Shown here: in pieces, positions 31,241 to 42,561 of the stretch
Numbering within the stretch: position 1 is the stretch's first letter
Layout: each line of letters begins with the position of its first letter
From: Pseudoips prasinana
Taxonomy: Eukaryota > Arthropoda > Insecta > Lepidoptera > Nolidae
Direction of reading: 5' to 3'
Length of the DNA: 64,000 nucleotides
NCBI GenBank assembly: GCA_951640165.1
Contig: OX621241.1
Span: 14,017,001-14,081,000 of the forward strand
Position numbers and translations under genes: made by a program
The notes under the pieces: model-generated
What the model saw: only the letters and a program-made list of their open reading frames with translations
Told to the model about the DNA's origin: nothing
Databases searched by the model: none

Positions 31241-31469
31241 CATATATTCGTAGAAATTAACAATATATAGCATACCCGTAAAGTTTCAGTTACTAATTTC
31301 ATTTAACCCAATAAATGTGGTAGTCAAAAGTTCTGTGTTATCTTTAAAAAGAAAATACACCTACTTATTAACACGTACGGCATACTTTTATAATCACATC
31401 ATCATAATAAAGTATTTTATTTACGCTTGATATTTAATATTACTCTAAACTGTACTTGAATAGATCGTG

Positions 31470-31650
31470 AATAGCACTCTGAAACAAAACGCGCCATTGT
31501 AAGACGAGTACTTAGTCCGCCATCTTGGTGTACGTCTTCGGGTAGGTCAGGCTACTCCCGGGCGCGAAACCGAAAGTACACGAACCAGTTCAAGAGCAAA
31601 CGGGAGGGGGCGTGACCCGGTCGCAGCCCTGAAGCATTCCCGATGTATGT
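31470..31650 (+). promoter_or_regulatory. GC-rich block with YY1/Pho-type and other sites
   Basis: Visible sites are 'ccgccatcttgg' (31517-31528, the YY1/Pleiohomeotic consensus in reverse), a second GCCAT at 31493, AGGTCA at 31544, a GC box 'gggggcgtg' at about 31606-31614, and TGACCC at 31613. The block is not repeated elsewhere in the window. Promoter, enhancer or Polycomb-related element are possible readings. Confidence 0.35.
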
Positions 31651-31789
31651 CACCTAATCATTTTACGGATCATTCGTATAAGAATGAGAAACAAACATCT
31701 ACTTGAGTACATAGGTACATACGTCATCACAAACGGCACTTGTTTTGGATATAGCTATCGATTGGCCAGAATTAATAAACTACATGTAT

Positions 31790-32045
31790 AATAATAATGT
31801 CTTAGGACATTATGCACACACGGCTATGTATAATCCTAAACTAAGCAGAGCTTGTACTATGGTAACCAGATAACTGATATACTACATATACTACTTTTCT
31901 TTTATAAATACATACTTATATAGATAATAACATCCAGACTCAGGACAGTAATGTTCATGCACACAAATATCTGTTCTGGGTGGGAATCGAACCCACGACC
32001 TGCGGCGTGAAAGGCAAGCATTTTACAACTACGTCAACCGCATTT
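31790..32045 (-). mobile_element. SINE family B (minus)
   Basis: Reverse complement of 18179: the tail 'aatgtcctaagacatta' side is at the low end, and the head with B box 'ggttcgattcc' and 'gccgcaggtcgtgg' at the high end. Near full length. Confidence 0.88.
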
Positions 32046-32281
32046 GTTCGTTTATACAACTGAATTTACAACTGTATTTTTAAGTCTTTCAGAGATACAG
32101 CTATATATATTTTAATATATGCGATTTATCCTGCGATGCAGCAGACCGTGCCGGTTTCAGAGATATAGTACCAAAAAACACACTAAGTATTCTAAAAAAA
32201 GATACTTGGAACGAAATTACAATGTGTTATTAAATGGTTTTGACTTAATGCAACTGTACTATGATTAGTATTATTAAATTA
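32046..32281. other. AT-rich DNA
   Basis: Nothing recognised. Confidence 0.4.
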
Positions 32282-32400
32282 CTAGCTGTGCCCCGCAGTT
32301 TTACCAGCGTTAACTTTATTGGTTATAATATATAACAACAAAGTTTCACCAAAATCCTTACACACACTCACAAACTTTCGCCCTTATAATATTACTGTGA
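32282..32400 (-). mobile_element. Non-autonomous Helitron, short form (internally reduced)
   Basis: On the minus strand it starts TCACAGTAATATTATAAGGG and ends with 'gctggtaaaactgcgg', 'ggcacag', CTAG. A and T flanks fit. At 119 bp it is the shortest copy. A SINE D begins only 7 bp away. Confidence 0.8.
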
Positions 32401-32407
32401 TATTCAT

Positions 32408-32695
32408 GGCCTCGTTGGCCTAACGGTAGCATGATCAAGCACAGACAATGAGGTCCTGGGTTCGGGTAGGTATAATTCTGACAAGATATATTGATATAAT
32501 CAGCCCGGAGTCTTAAACTTGGAGAGCATGTAAAGCTGTCAGTGCTTCACTCATCCTCTTTCCAGTCGTGTCGACTAGACGTCCCATCAGATCAAGAAAG
32601 AGAGGGAATAGAAAGTGCCTGTGTGGTGTGTAACACGTGTGCACTATAATATGTCTCGCGAAGATGACCAGTCTGCATAGCTGACACGGCCGAAA
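32408..32695 (+). mobile_element. SINE family D, diverged
   Basis: Head 'cctcgttggcctaacggtag', then 'caatgaggtcctgggttcgg'. The body is recognisable by 'gtcgtgtcgactagacgtcc' and 'gcactataatatgtc'. It is more diverged than 45137. Confidence 0.8.
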
Positions 32696-32846
32696 AAATT
32701 CGACCAGGAATTTATCATTCTTTTACATTAATGAGTGAAAGATCTTACCAAAATTTCAACCTATTCTTCAATCAAATATTTAGAATATTATTAAAAAAAC
32801 AATGCCATATTTTTTCGTCCTTGGCTGGCTATGAGCGCCTTATTAG

Positions 32847-32883
32847 ATTTAGAATTTAATAAGCATATTATTAAATTCTAAAT
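32847..32883. repeat. 16-bp perfect hairpin
   Basis: The arms 32847-32862 and 32868-32883 are exact complements around 'gcata'. AT-rich; may be a MITE core. Confidence 0.65.
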
Positions 32884-33167
32884 GTTTATCTGTTGTGGAA
32901 TTTTATTAAATATTTTAATCGATAGATAGTAACATGAACAGTAAGTTCCATGGTTAGGAATTGAGAAAATGTTAATTTTAATAATCTATGCCAATCAATC
33001 TATGAAGTATGAGTAGTGATAATCAATCAATGTAGTGGTGCCAAACTATACAATTTTGTTTCATCTACAATACAGAATGAGGACTATAATAGTTTCAAAG
33101 TAGGACATTCAATAACCATAAATGAACAATGAAGACAGGGTTGCCAGCGTCCTGCTCCAGTTGTATG

Positions 33168-33305
33168 TACAGACGCCAGCACATCCAGCTACCCCAATCT
33201 GTCAATTTTTTTTATATATTTTCAACTTTATCATATAAGCGTAAGGTTCACGTTCAATTGGAGAAATTTGAAAGATTGGGGTAGCTTGATGTGCTGGCGT
33301 CTGTA
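33168..33305. mobile_element. MITE H
   Basis: Ends 'cagacgccagcacat' and 'atgtgctggcgtctg' with TA on each side. Internal 'caaccccaatctgtcaa' and its complement are present with small changes. Confidence 0.85.
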
Positions 33306-33559
33306 CAATTCACTTGACGTCGGTCGTTTGGTTGGTCTGTATTACGTCGACAGTTAGATAATTTTGTTAGTACAAGTGTTTTCACTCATCTGCTGGTAAT
33401 TCTCCAATTATCTTATTACTACAGTCTCCAGGTAAATGCTTAGATCTCCAGCTAGTCCAGTTTGTCTTGCTGATACGGCAAATGATAATACGGTTAAATA
33501 TTGTTTATTGTCTACTAGTCAATGTTGTATTAAACTATGATTTATTTAGCCTCAGATAT
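33306..33559. other. Unassigned DNA
   Basis: Nothing recognised. Confidence 0.4.
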
Positions 33560-33760
33560 TAAGATTAAATTTTTTTATTTATTTATTTAATACGAAAGTT
33601 TGCGAGTATGGGTGGATATATGGATGTTTGTTATTCTTTCACGCCAAAATTACTGAACGGACTGGTTGAAACTTTGTAGTAATATGGCTTATATGTCCGA
33701 ATAATACATAGGCTATGATTAATAAAGTTTGACGCTGGTGAAACCGCGGGGCACAGCTAG
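33560..33760 (+). mobile_element. Helitron, short form with eroded 5' end
   Basis: The 3' end 'ctggtgaaaccgcgg', 'ggcacag', CTAG|T is intact, and 'atggcttatatgtccgaata' links it to 61020. The exact 5' TC end is not clear. Confidence 0.75.
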
Positions 33761-34108
33761 TTTAAAGACATAGGAAAGTTCGGTTTTAGGGCAAAATGTC
33801 TGACTATCGAGTTTGGCCTTCGTATTTGGCAACCCTATTTCAGAGTAGAGAAACAAACAGACGATTGAGTAGTTTGTTCTTGTTACAATTGTTTGTTGTT
33901 TTTGTTTGCTGAATCACCGAAGAATGTAGTAGCTATTAGAAAAGTAAAAAATAAAGAAATCAGTGCTTCATTATATTCTTCTGATCATCAAAACAATAAG
34001 TATTAGCAACTTATTACTTAGCTTGAATATAATACAAGTTGCTTTTGACACTACGTCGCCATCTTTTTTTAAGAAATAATAATAAGCAGACAATTTACAA
34101 ATTGATGA
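33761..34108. other. Unassigned DNA
   Basis: Nothing recognised apart from a GCCATCTT motif at about 34059. Confidence 0.4.
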
Positions 34109-34473
34109 TGTCTTCCCGGCTGAATTTCAGCCACGGCGGCCATTCTCAATGGAGATTAGCCAATTGCGCAGGACATATTATAGTGCACAAGTGTGTGCGA
34201 GAGCACAGGGGCACTTTCTATTCCATCACTCTCATGATCCGATGGGACGACTAGCGACACGACCGGAAAGAGGTCAGGTACAGGACCCACGGCTTTACGT
34301 ACTCTTCGAGGCACGGGGGTGTAATACCGCCAACTTCCAGAATTCGGGCTGATAATGAGAAATTTCTTTTTACGGAAAAGTCCCAAAATCACTTTTTGGC
34401 CCGACCCGGAATTTGCACCCAGGACCCCATTTTCTGTGCTTGAACATGCTACCGCTTGACCAACTAGGCCGTC
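34109..34473 (-). mobile_element. SINE family D (minus)
   Basis: Matches 29732-30082 closely, including 'gtgtgcgagagcacagggg' and 'gatcatgagag' regions. The head at the high end has B-box region 'gggtgcaaattcc', somewhat mutated. Confidence 0.88.
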
Positions 34474-35990
34474 AATTTAAAAATTACTTTAGTAATAGAA
34501 TACTTTTCATAATATGATGCCAGTTATTGAGTCACATAGTAATCATAGCCGTTCCATTTTAACTCAATTTTACTTTTAAGCGGAAAATGGAAAAGGGTTA
34601 TTCATCAGAGAATTGTTTAAAGACTAACTAGTTACCGCCTACAGGGTCCGCTGGGAAAACCAGTAAATTTGTCGGGATTATCGTTATGCTATATATATCT
34701 CCATAGTAAGATTCGCTTTAGGCTCAAATTTTTGGTAGACTACAGTAGTGGAGACGGGAATACCTAGGCAAAAAACAACATTTCCACTTTTAAAATTATA
34801 AGACCACTAAAGTAATGAGAACCGTCAGTTTTAAAGTGTTTTTATTTAATATAAAATCTTAATGTATTACGTTAATTTTACAGAGGCCATTTAGACACTT
34901 TACTTAGAATTTGTCGATTACTAGCACTAGCTATTTTGTAACGGTATTTTCTTCTATGTTGTTGAGAAATATGTTAAATAATAGACGTAAAATTCTTTCA
35001 AGACCAAAAGCATTTTGAGAATTTTTTCTTCTTAAATCCTCATTGCTCTTAGTTCTGCACGTGACATATGCAGTCCGAGAAGCAAACCTGTCATATCAGA
35101 TTATGGGATAATAGGATAGAGAGTGTGCCTGTGGTTAAACATATTTTAAACTATGTTAATAAATAGCGTAACTGACTTCGTCGCTTTTGACATAAGATCA
35201 TACCAGTTAAAGTGGGTTACTAAATTCATGGTTGGCTAAAAATTAGCGCTGCTGTCGAGGTAAACCTCGGCAGGTGGGCTGAATTAGACGCTTATGACAA
35301 AAACTATATGACACATTATATAGACCACGACTAATGGAGAGTTTTGGTTATGAAGGAAACATTGGACAGGGACAGAATATGCTAAAGAAATCAAACACGC
35401 ATAATATGTTCCATAATATTATTGGCCGTTAACGATCCACCTTCACCATCAAAAAGTTTACACTCGTATATAAAGCAACAGTCAAAAACGGTTGAAAAGG
35501 CAAAATATGCTTTGTACTTTTTGCGCCTACTTAGTGAATTGTGTTGTTGGTCCGCGCTATTTGATTAATCCATTATAAAATCTCATGAACTTAATTGAGG
35601 CAAGAAAAGCCATAAGCTGTAAATGTTCCAGATATTGTTTAATTACAGCGTTGGACGCAGCAAAATTAAATGTTGTGTTAACTTTTCGCTAATTACGTTT
35701 TTTAAGCGGGACCAAGCGAGCGTGAACTGTGGTAAAACACAAGCTGCGCCTTTTACATTAAAAAAGAAAAATGTATGATAAGGAAAACGGTGAACTGGCT
35801 GGACCACTTCTTCGTACTGATGAGTCACAAATAAAAGTTCCCAGTATATTGAGATTTCGAGCGAGCTTTCGAGAATGTAAGGAAATTCCGTTTTGATTAT
35901 CGTTAAGGTAACTGGTATAATCATGAAACAATGACGAAGAATCAATATAAAATATATAATAATATATTTCAGCGTGTAATAATAAGTTTA
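34474..35990. other. Unassigned DNA
   Basis: Open frames of 88-100 codons on the minus strand at 35643-36024 overlap in different phases, contain no known motif and are not called. A small 'cgaggtaaacctcg' hairpin lies at about 35256-35269. Confidence 0.35.
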
Positions 35991-36168
35991 AAACGTGTGG
36001 CGAAGCGGTTAAGACAGTCGCCAAACAACTTCGTTTCCCGGGTTCGATTCCCGCGCAGGATTTCTATCGTGTTCTGAGTCTGGATGTAATTTGAGTTCAT
36101 TAACTATACTTTTGTAAAGTACCCCGCGACACAGGGATTAATTTCCCCGGTAAGGTCTAAAAAAATGC
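35991..36168 (+). mobile_element. SINE family C
   Basis: Head 'cgtgtggcgaagcggttaag' with B box 'ggttcgattcc', then 'gttctgagtctggatgtaat' and 'aaagtaccccgcgacacag'. Slightly shortened body. Confidence 0.85.
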
Positions 36169-36228
36169 TGTCAGAGTATTCTGTTGTATGTGTATAATGT
36201 AATTTTATTACTTACTTTTTATAAGGGC

Positions 36229-36267
36229 AGAGTTGTTCAAGCCGCCCAGGAGCCTTCTGACATGGCT
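36229..36267. mobile_element. One end of MITE N
   Basis: 'agttgttcaagccgcccagg' and 'agccttctgacatgg' match the right TIR of the full element at 42562-42732. The partner end is missing, so this is a solo TIR. Confidence 0.7.
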
Positions 36268-36281
36268 AAGGGCATTGGATA

Positions 36282-37375
36282 GGTTGAGTGTCCAAAATAC
36301 ATTTTGCTCTGTCAATATTAGTTAGAATATATAAAACACATTGACTGTCAGCCATCTATAGGCGTGATTTATAGTGCGTAAACTTAAGAGCAACTATAAG
36401 ATACTTTTTCAGAAAGACAACGCTCGCACTATAAGTACTATAAATTGCAATATTATGTTAAATAAATACTGCAATTTATAGATTTTACATTAAACATTGA
36501 AAATGATGTAAGTAATTGATGAATATATCATATATTTTTGAATAAAATATATAAACGTATTCAATGTCATATAAATTACCATCTGTGACAAGGAAATGAG
36601 CAATACCTAAAGGAATTCTTGAATATAGTAATCAAACAAATTTTCTAATAATATTAATATACTTACGCTTTGGATTGGGTAACTCTTTTGGAAATTACGA
36701 TACCACTTGCTGACTTAGTATATGTTCTGTACATATACATCTAACATGAACAGTGTGAGGTACTCAAGAATTTCATTATTACCGATAGACTGAGTCTTGT
36801 TCATTTCGCTATTGATCATAATTCAAAATCTTTTAATAAACTTAAAATGATATAAATATAGAAAGCTAAAACAATTTTAAAACCAACTGATAAAATTAAT
36901 ATTCGATTTGATATAAGTATTTTAAGTTCTTGGCAGGGATAAAGTGGGAATACTATTTCCTTTTCACGCAAAATGACTGTTAGTATGGAGCTTATTGTGC
37001 CGTAGGGTTTACCTAGAAGTGTCGTCATATATTCTTGATCTTATATGACTTTTAAATACTTAAATCTTCATAAATTCATTGAAAGGATCATTTGAATTTG
37101 GTTTTGACAAATGAAAAAGATACCCGCATCCCTATGTCTGAAGAGGAAAAATAACCTATTGTATAATTCGACATAGACATAGATCATTTTATTTCCAGAA
37201 ACTGTGCATAGAATGAAGATATTATAACAATTTAATTGACCGACAGTTACCCATATCGGGCATGCAATATTGTTTCTACGTATCTTAATATTAAATAAAT
37301 TTATTTTAACAAACTTGACAATTACTATTTATGTTGTACTTAATACATATAATACTTTCTATATTTCAACCGACT
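36282..37375. other. AT-rich DNA with a hairpin
   Basis: A 12-bp perfect inverted repeat ('ctataaattgca') spans 36438-36481. 'gacatagatcattttatt' at 37168 repeats the motif of 23.27 kb. No gene. Confidence 0.4.
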
Positions 37376-37640
37376 GGTTGGACTAGCGGTAGCGTGTTCA
37401 ACGGATAATAAGGGCCTGGGCCCAAATCACGGCTAGGTTCAAAAGTCGTTATTAGGTAGGTTATTTTTTGGTAAAAAAAATCACCACATACTCGTATCAT
37501 CGATAGAAGCCGACGGAGGTATACGCTGGCGAGGATTTAAAGCAATCAGTCCCGCGCCTATTTTCTCCTCAATCATGTCACATAATATAGGCCACCTTAG
37601 TGGAAACTTCGGCTACAAACGCTATTATTATTATTATCTT
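37376..37640 (+). mobile_element. Degenerate SINE family D
   Basis: 'ctggttggactagcggtag' and 'cgtgttcaacggataataag' come from the D head. The B box is mutated and the body eroded. Confidence 0.6.
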
Positions 37641-37984
37641 CTGAACCATCAATTGTTACGCAAACATACTTGTAAATAAACTTTGTCTCCACTAACAGTC
37701 GTTAAATAGTGTACAGAAGAAGTTTTAGCTGTTAGTTTGAAACTTAACGGTTCTTTTACTTCGCCCTACTTGCAGATACTTTGTAAATAAGTGCTTGTGT
37801 GTACGATTATTACTACTGCAAGGTGCGAATAATATTTTCTATGTAGAATTTAGTTTTGTAAAAATAAAATTGTAACGCGCAAGTACGATTTGCACCTTGA
37901 ATGCTCCGTTCTATGTGGAAATATGAAATTATGTAGTAAAACGAAGGTTGCCATAAACAAAAGAAGTAGGTATGCATAAAAATG

Positions 37985-38178
37985 GTAGCGTGTTCACCCG
38001 CAGAAAACGAGGTCCTGGGTTCATATCCCAGGTCGGCCCAAAAGTGATTTTGGGACCTTTTGGTAAAAAGAACAATTTGTTCTAAGTCTGGATGTAATTT
38101 GTGTCCGTCTATTATGTGTGTAAAGTACCCCGCGACACAGGGATTAGATACTACAGCGCGGGCGTAGTCTTTTAAAAA
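37985..38178 (+). mobile_element. Chimeric SINE: D head, C tail
   Basis: Bases 37985-38065 are D type ('ggtagcgtgttcacccgcag', 'gaggtcctgggttcatatcc', 'ggcccaaaagtgatttt'). From about 38078 the sequence is C type ('tctaagtctggatgtaattt', 'aaagtaccccgcgacacagg', 'gcgggcgtagtctttt'). The switch falls near 'aacaatttgttcta'. Confidence 0.8.
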
Positions 38179-39004
38179 ATTAGGCAATATAAAATGGTTG
38201 AGATTTCGTTTTTAGGAACATGGGAAATAGTGGGTAGGACAATGTCCATAGTGGTTCTCAATAAAATCGGGACCGGCGACTTCACCAAGCAATGCTATAT
38301 TATATTTCTTTTTACTTGTGGAACTTATTCCAAAGAGATAAGGTTCAAATTGAAATGTTCACGTATAGTCTATGGTCTAGTTGAGGATTGACATGCTCGC
38401 TGAGGCATAGAGAGACTGCAACTAGACACAAAAAAACATTGTTTTAATACATAATTGGTCGGTACGAGATACAAACCGTATTACACCACTTAAATGGAGA
38501 GTACTCATCTCTGAGTATTATTGATTAAGTGTTCGGTACAACATACTTTGCATTACAACATATTATGCATAGATGATAGATAGTAAACAGTACATGAAAG
38601 TACACCTGAAGAATCTGAATGTATTTGACAGTAATATTGCTACTTCCAGGTATATTAGTAGATATGGACGTCGGTGATCACTCTCCTTCAGGTGACCCAC
38701 TTGCTGATTTGCCTTGCTATTATATAAAAAAGAAATCTACAGCGTAATAGGTAGGTAATGCAAATACAATTAAAGGATTCATTGTTGAAACCGTACACTA
38801 CACGTTTCCCAAGTCTAACAAAATTGTTAGGTACATTGTGTTAAAAGTGTTTCTCACACGAATCGTTGCATTTCGCAACGAGTGTAGCATTTCGTCGGCG
38901 AAGCAATGGCCAGTGCCCTACTTATGAGTGATTGCTAAAATATTTAGTTGGAACGCTGGTGGTCCGCCAAATAAAAACATCCACAAAATAAAATATTATG
39001 AACG
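38179..39004. other. Unassigned DNA
   Basis: A 65-codon frame at 38194-38391 has no recognised motif. A small 'cgttgcatttcgcaacg' hairpin lies at about 38864-38880. Confidence 0.35.
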
Positions 39005-39062
39005 CCACATGTGTGGTGCAGTGAATAAGGTAGTCACCTCGTTACAACCTCAGTGCACCCCT
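39005..39062 (+). mobile_element. Degenerate SINE family C head
   Basis: 'acatgtgtggtgcagtgaat' and 'aggtagtcacctcg' align with the C head. The rest is lost. Confidence 0.45.
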
Positions 39063-39967
39063 CTTTCGGACTTGACACAGACTCAGTTTTCAGTTCAGAT
39101 TCAGAACAACTCAACGGGTCATGCCAATAGTTGTCCTCAGCGGGGATCAGACCTGAAACAAGAGGGCGACATAAACAAACAATTTATGCATGTAAAGTGT
39201 ATGGTTTATAAAGTCCCTGGCAATGCACTAATTTATTTTACTAATGCCTCTACTGTCCTTATTTAAAACAAAAGAAAGAGTGATGAAAGAAGAGTGAGGG
39301 TAGATCATGGCATACTTTTGTTCTATGAGTAGCTCGACTAGGGAAGTTCTTCTTTACAGAATTCATCCCATTACATTGTGATACTGAAGTTATTAGAGTC
39401 GCTAGAGCTCTAGGAGGTTAAGGTCGATAATGATTACCAATTGTGTCGCAAGGATCACAGACTACCTTAACCAATTGTTATTCACAACTTAGTAACTTAA
39501 TTGTATTCAAAAACATATTATAGACAAAGTGAAATACCAATGAATATTATATTGGTATGAGGATTCGTGTCGGGCCAAACTAGGTGGTTAAGTCAATAGG
39601 AAATCAAATCGAAACAAAAACAACCTTTGAAAAAAATATATATAATGATAATTGCTTTTGCGTGGTTTTTTATTTTGATTTACTAATTATTATTTTTACC
39701 TTTTTGAGGATGATATTTTATTTTCATCGTCATAGAGGGCATAGCAGGCGTATCCCCCCACGTTGGCAAATACTTTTGAAATTAAATGAAATAATGAAAT
39801 TGATTCAGCACTTGGGTATTATCATACACTTGTACTTGTCAAGCTCACAATGCAGTACATAAACATTAAATAAAATGTTTCAAATAAATATTTCCTATCA
39901 CTCACGTAAACAATCGCGAATAGACGTTCTATACTTACGTGTCGTAAGAGTTATTTTATTTACTATG
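39063..39967. other. Unassigned DNA
   Basis: A 92-codon frame at 39584-39862 is rich in Ile, Phe and Lys and looks compositional. Nothing else is recognised. Confidence 0.35.
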
Positions 39968-39991
39968 TTATTATTTTTGTTACAGGTAAGA
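39968..39991 (+). promoter_or_regulatory. Candidate recursive splice site
   Basis: A pyrimidine-rich tract and acceptor, 'ttattatttttgttacag', are joined without a gap to the donor 'gtaaga'. The cut would fall between 39985 and 39986. This acceptor-donor fusion is the recursive-splicing (ratchet) signature known in long insect introns. It lies on the same strand as the candidate micro-exon at 7183. No element or repeat explains it. Confidence 0.45.
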
Positions 39992-40256
39992 CATCAACCA
40001 TCAAACAATATATCATTGTTCTGAAGTATAATGGAATTACGTTACTTGCATCAATACAATATTACAATGTAGTTTATCTACCATACATGTTACTACATGT
40101 AACACCTCTACGGGTACTCCATACCCAGAAGGCCTGGAAGAATTCCGGCCGAAGAAGGCCGTTGTAAGCAAACTTTATTGTTATTTATGTATACAATGTT
40201 TTCTGGTGTTCAATAAGAAGTATTTTACTTTATTTAATAATAATATTAAAAACTGC
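39992..40256. other. Unassigned DNA
   Basis: Nothing recognised. Confidence 0.4.
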
Positions 40257-40455
40257 AAGGGTGGCGCAGCGGTCAATTTTCTCGCCATTTTTTTAACATG
40301 ACGTATGCAGTTAGCGTATAGTTGCCTCGCCACTTCGTGTCCCGGGTTTTATCCATAATTATTTGTTCTAAGTGGGCCTTGTGTTTGTCAATTATATGTA
40401 TGGAAAGTTCTCTGCGATATAGGAATTCATCTCTAAGTCACTATCCCTCCGACGC
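40257..40455 (+). mobile_element. SINE family C with internal insertion
   Basis: The head 'gggtggcgcagcggt' is separated from 'ttgcctcgccacttcgtgtc' by about 50 extra bases. The B box is mutated ('gggttttatcc') and the body eroded. The extra bases would wreck A-to-B box spacing. Confidence 0.65.
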
Positions 40456-40504
40456 GTGATAAAAATAAGATATGGATAAATTTACTCACAATCGTTTCAT
40501 CGAC

Positions 40505-40745
40505 GGACCTGTTGGCGTGGCGTGGTAGGCAAATGCTTGCTTTGCGCCGGAGGTCGTGGGTTCGATTCCCACCCAGGACAAATATTTGTGTGCATGAACA
40601 TGTCTGTTTGTCCTGAGTCAGGGTGTAATTATCTGTATAAGTTAGTATTTACAAAAAAAGTAGTATATTTATCAGTTATCTGGTTTCCATAATACAAGCT
40701 CTGCTTAGTTTGCGATCAGCTGGCGGTGTGTAAATAATGTCCCAG
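40505..40745 (+). mobile_element. SINE family B
   Basis: Head 'ctgttggcgtggcgtggtag', B box 'ggttcgattcc', then 'tgcatgaacatgtctgtttg' and tail 'aatacaagctctgcttagtt' to 'gtgtaaataatgtccc'. Full length. Confidence 0.88.
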
Positions 40746-41199
40746 GGTATTATTCGCATGAATTATTTAATATCCACCTTCCATTATTATGGTTAACCAA
40801 TTGTTTCTCAGAATATTTTAAAATAATTATATACTTTGTGTTCACACAATTATAAAATATAAATGTACTATTTAATTTTAATTAAATCAGTATTATAAAA
40901 TAATGCTAGGTTAATTTTTAAATAAACGGGTCATAATTGAATTTTATTCTTTAATGCAGTACTTAATGATCTTAGGCAGACAACTAACAGTGTGTCATTT
41001 TTACGATAAGCAATATTTTAATCAATTAGATAACACACTGAACATGTTATGATATTATTAGGTACATCACGTCACTCATTCAACACTCCCTACTACGCAA
41101 AGGTAGCTGAAACACGTAAAAATAGACGCATACGAAATCGATTGCCGTTTTTATCACAAAGCTGCCAGACGGTAGCCAATCAAAAGTTATAATGAAGTG
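40746..41199. other. AT-rich DNA
   Basis: Nothing recognised. Confidence 0.4.
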
Positions 41200-41410
41200 G
41201 GTCCTTATCGGAGGCAACAGAATTCAACAGATACAGCGGTGCGTATCGATTGCCCCAATGTAGGTCACAGGCTGCGGGTCAAAGGTCACGGGTAGGTCAC
41301 CTCACCCAGCCTCGGCAACGTAAATAGTCTGAAACAGGGTTGACACGCGCATTAAATCCTTGAACGCGGTGCGACGCATCCTTGAAATGACCTAGTGTTT
41401 CACTTATCAC
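41200..41410 (+). promoter_or_regulatory. Cluster of nuclear-receptor half-sites
   Basis: Four same-strand half-sites lie within 38 bp: AGGTCA (41262-41267), GGGTCA (41276-41281), AGGTCA (41283-41288) and AGGTCA (41294-41299). The middle pair is a perfect DR1, the binding form for HNF4, USP/RXR-type and Svp/COUP receptors; the last two make a DR5. A reverse AGGTCA lies at 41388 and CCTTGA cores (TCAAGG reversed, FTZ-F1/ERR-like) at 41358 and 41380. The block is unique in the window and richer in G+C than its flanks. An enhancer is plausible; function is inferred from motifs only. Confidence 0.45.
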
Positions 41411-42561
41411 GTTCCTGTGTCATTGAATTAGGTATTAAAATTGTAAACAATTTCTGCATAATTCAGTTAGTAACAAACATTTGAAAAACACCATATCAAA
41501 ATACGTTCTTTGTGTGACCTTATTTTTTTGGGCACGTAGTAATGTTTTCTCCGGCGCATGTAATCTGATTTTTATGATTATTATTTATTAGAATGAGTAT
41601 GCTATCACCATTTTGCTAAGCGTTACCATCTTGGTAAATCGTTATATATAAGTTATGCCCGATAGTAATCCTTTTAGCAAACCATCTGCGTCGAAAGTTA
41701 GAATATGTTAAAATTTGAGATATTTTGTCTTTATCATAACTGAACATTTTCATACAAACTACCCCAGATTAGTATGTCACTTGATTTAAGGCTTTTACAT
41801 GATTTAACAATCATCCTGAACATATGTTACTGGGTTCTAGAACCTAGCATATTTCAATAAATCACCCAATTTTAGAAAAAATATTTATAACAATCGAAGT
41901 AAAAACTGACATGACGGTCATGCAGGTCTTATTTGCTTACCTTTTATGGAAAATAAAAAAATATAAAAAACAAAACAATAAAAAATCACCTTGCGTAACT
42001 TGACAACCCTGCACGTATTCTCCCTACGACCTGCGTCTCGCCAAGGAGACTTCTAACTTCAGCTTCGCCCTTTGTTTACCCCTCGGTCGAAATCGTAAAA
42101 CGCAACTAAGTATAAAAATACATTGTTAAATACACTGAGCGGAGCGTAAGCTGTAAGCCTCGCCCAGGCCTATTCGCAACAATGTTATTATTTATTGACT
42201 ATTTTGTGTATCCTATGGAATTTATCAAGACATAAATTATAGCTTGGCTCTTTGAAACAATGTAAACGAGGTGTTCCCACTAGGGCTTCGTGACATTTGG
42301 GATAGGGTCAATATATTGGAAAATCAAGTAGGTTAGGGAATTTAATTAATATCGTCAAAAATAAATGGTGACACGAATTAAGTATTAAATCAGGTAAATA
42401 CTAGCTATATGCTCTCACCGGTCCATAAGTAATCGGCGATATTAAACAACTAGGTTCGCGGTCAATCCTTAGATACCCATCCAAGGACCGCCAAAGAGCT
42501 TATTTCGCAGGTCACTTTAAGCTGTCGGTCCCGGTTGTAGTCATTAGACAACAGTCGTTAC
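41411..42561. other. Unassigned DNA, some higher-GC stretches
   Basis: Around 42000-42170 a moderately GC-rich stretch holds a forkhead-like 'tgtttac' and 'aacaatg'. It is non-repetitive in this window, so a regulatory role is possible but unsupported. Confidence 0.3.

Noticed and set aside
33410..33440. 'ctccag' joined to 'gtaaatg' as a recursive splice site
   Set aside because: The upstream tract is broken by purines and the donor is weak.
35643..36024. Two overlapping minus-strand frames of 88-100 codons
   Set aside because: They overlap in different phases, are AT-driven and have no recognised domain.
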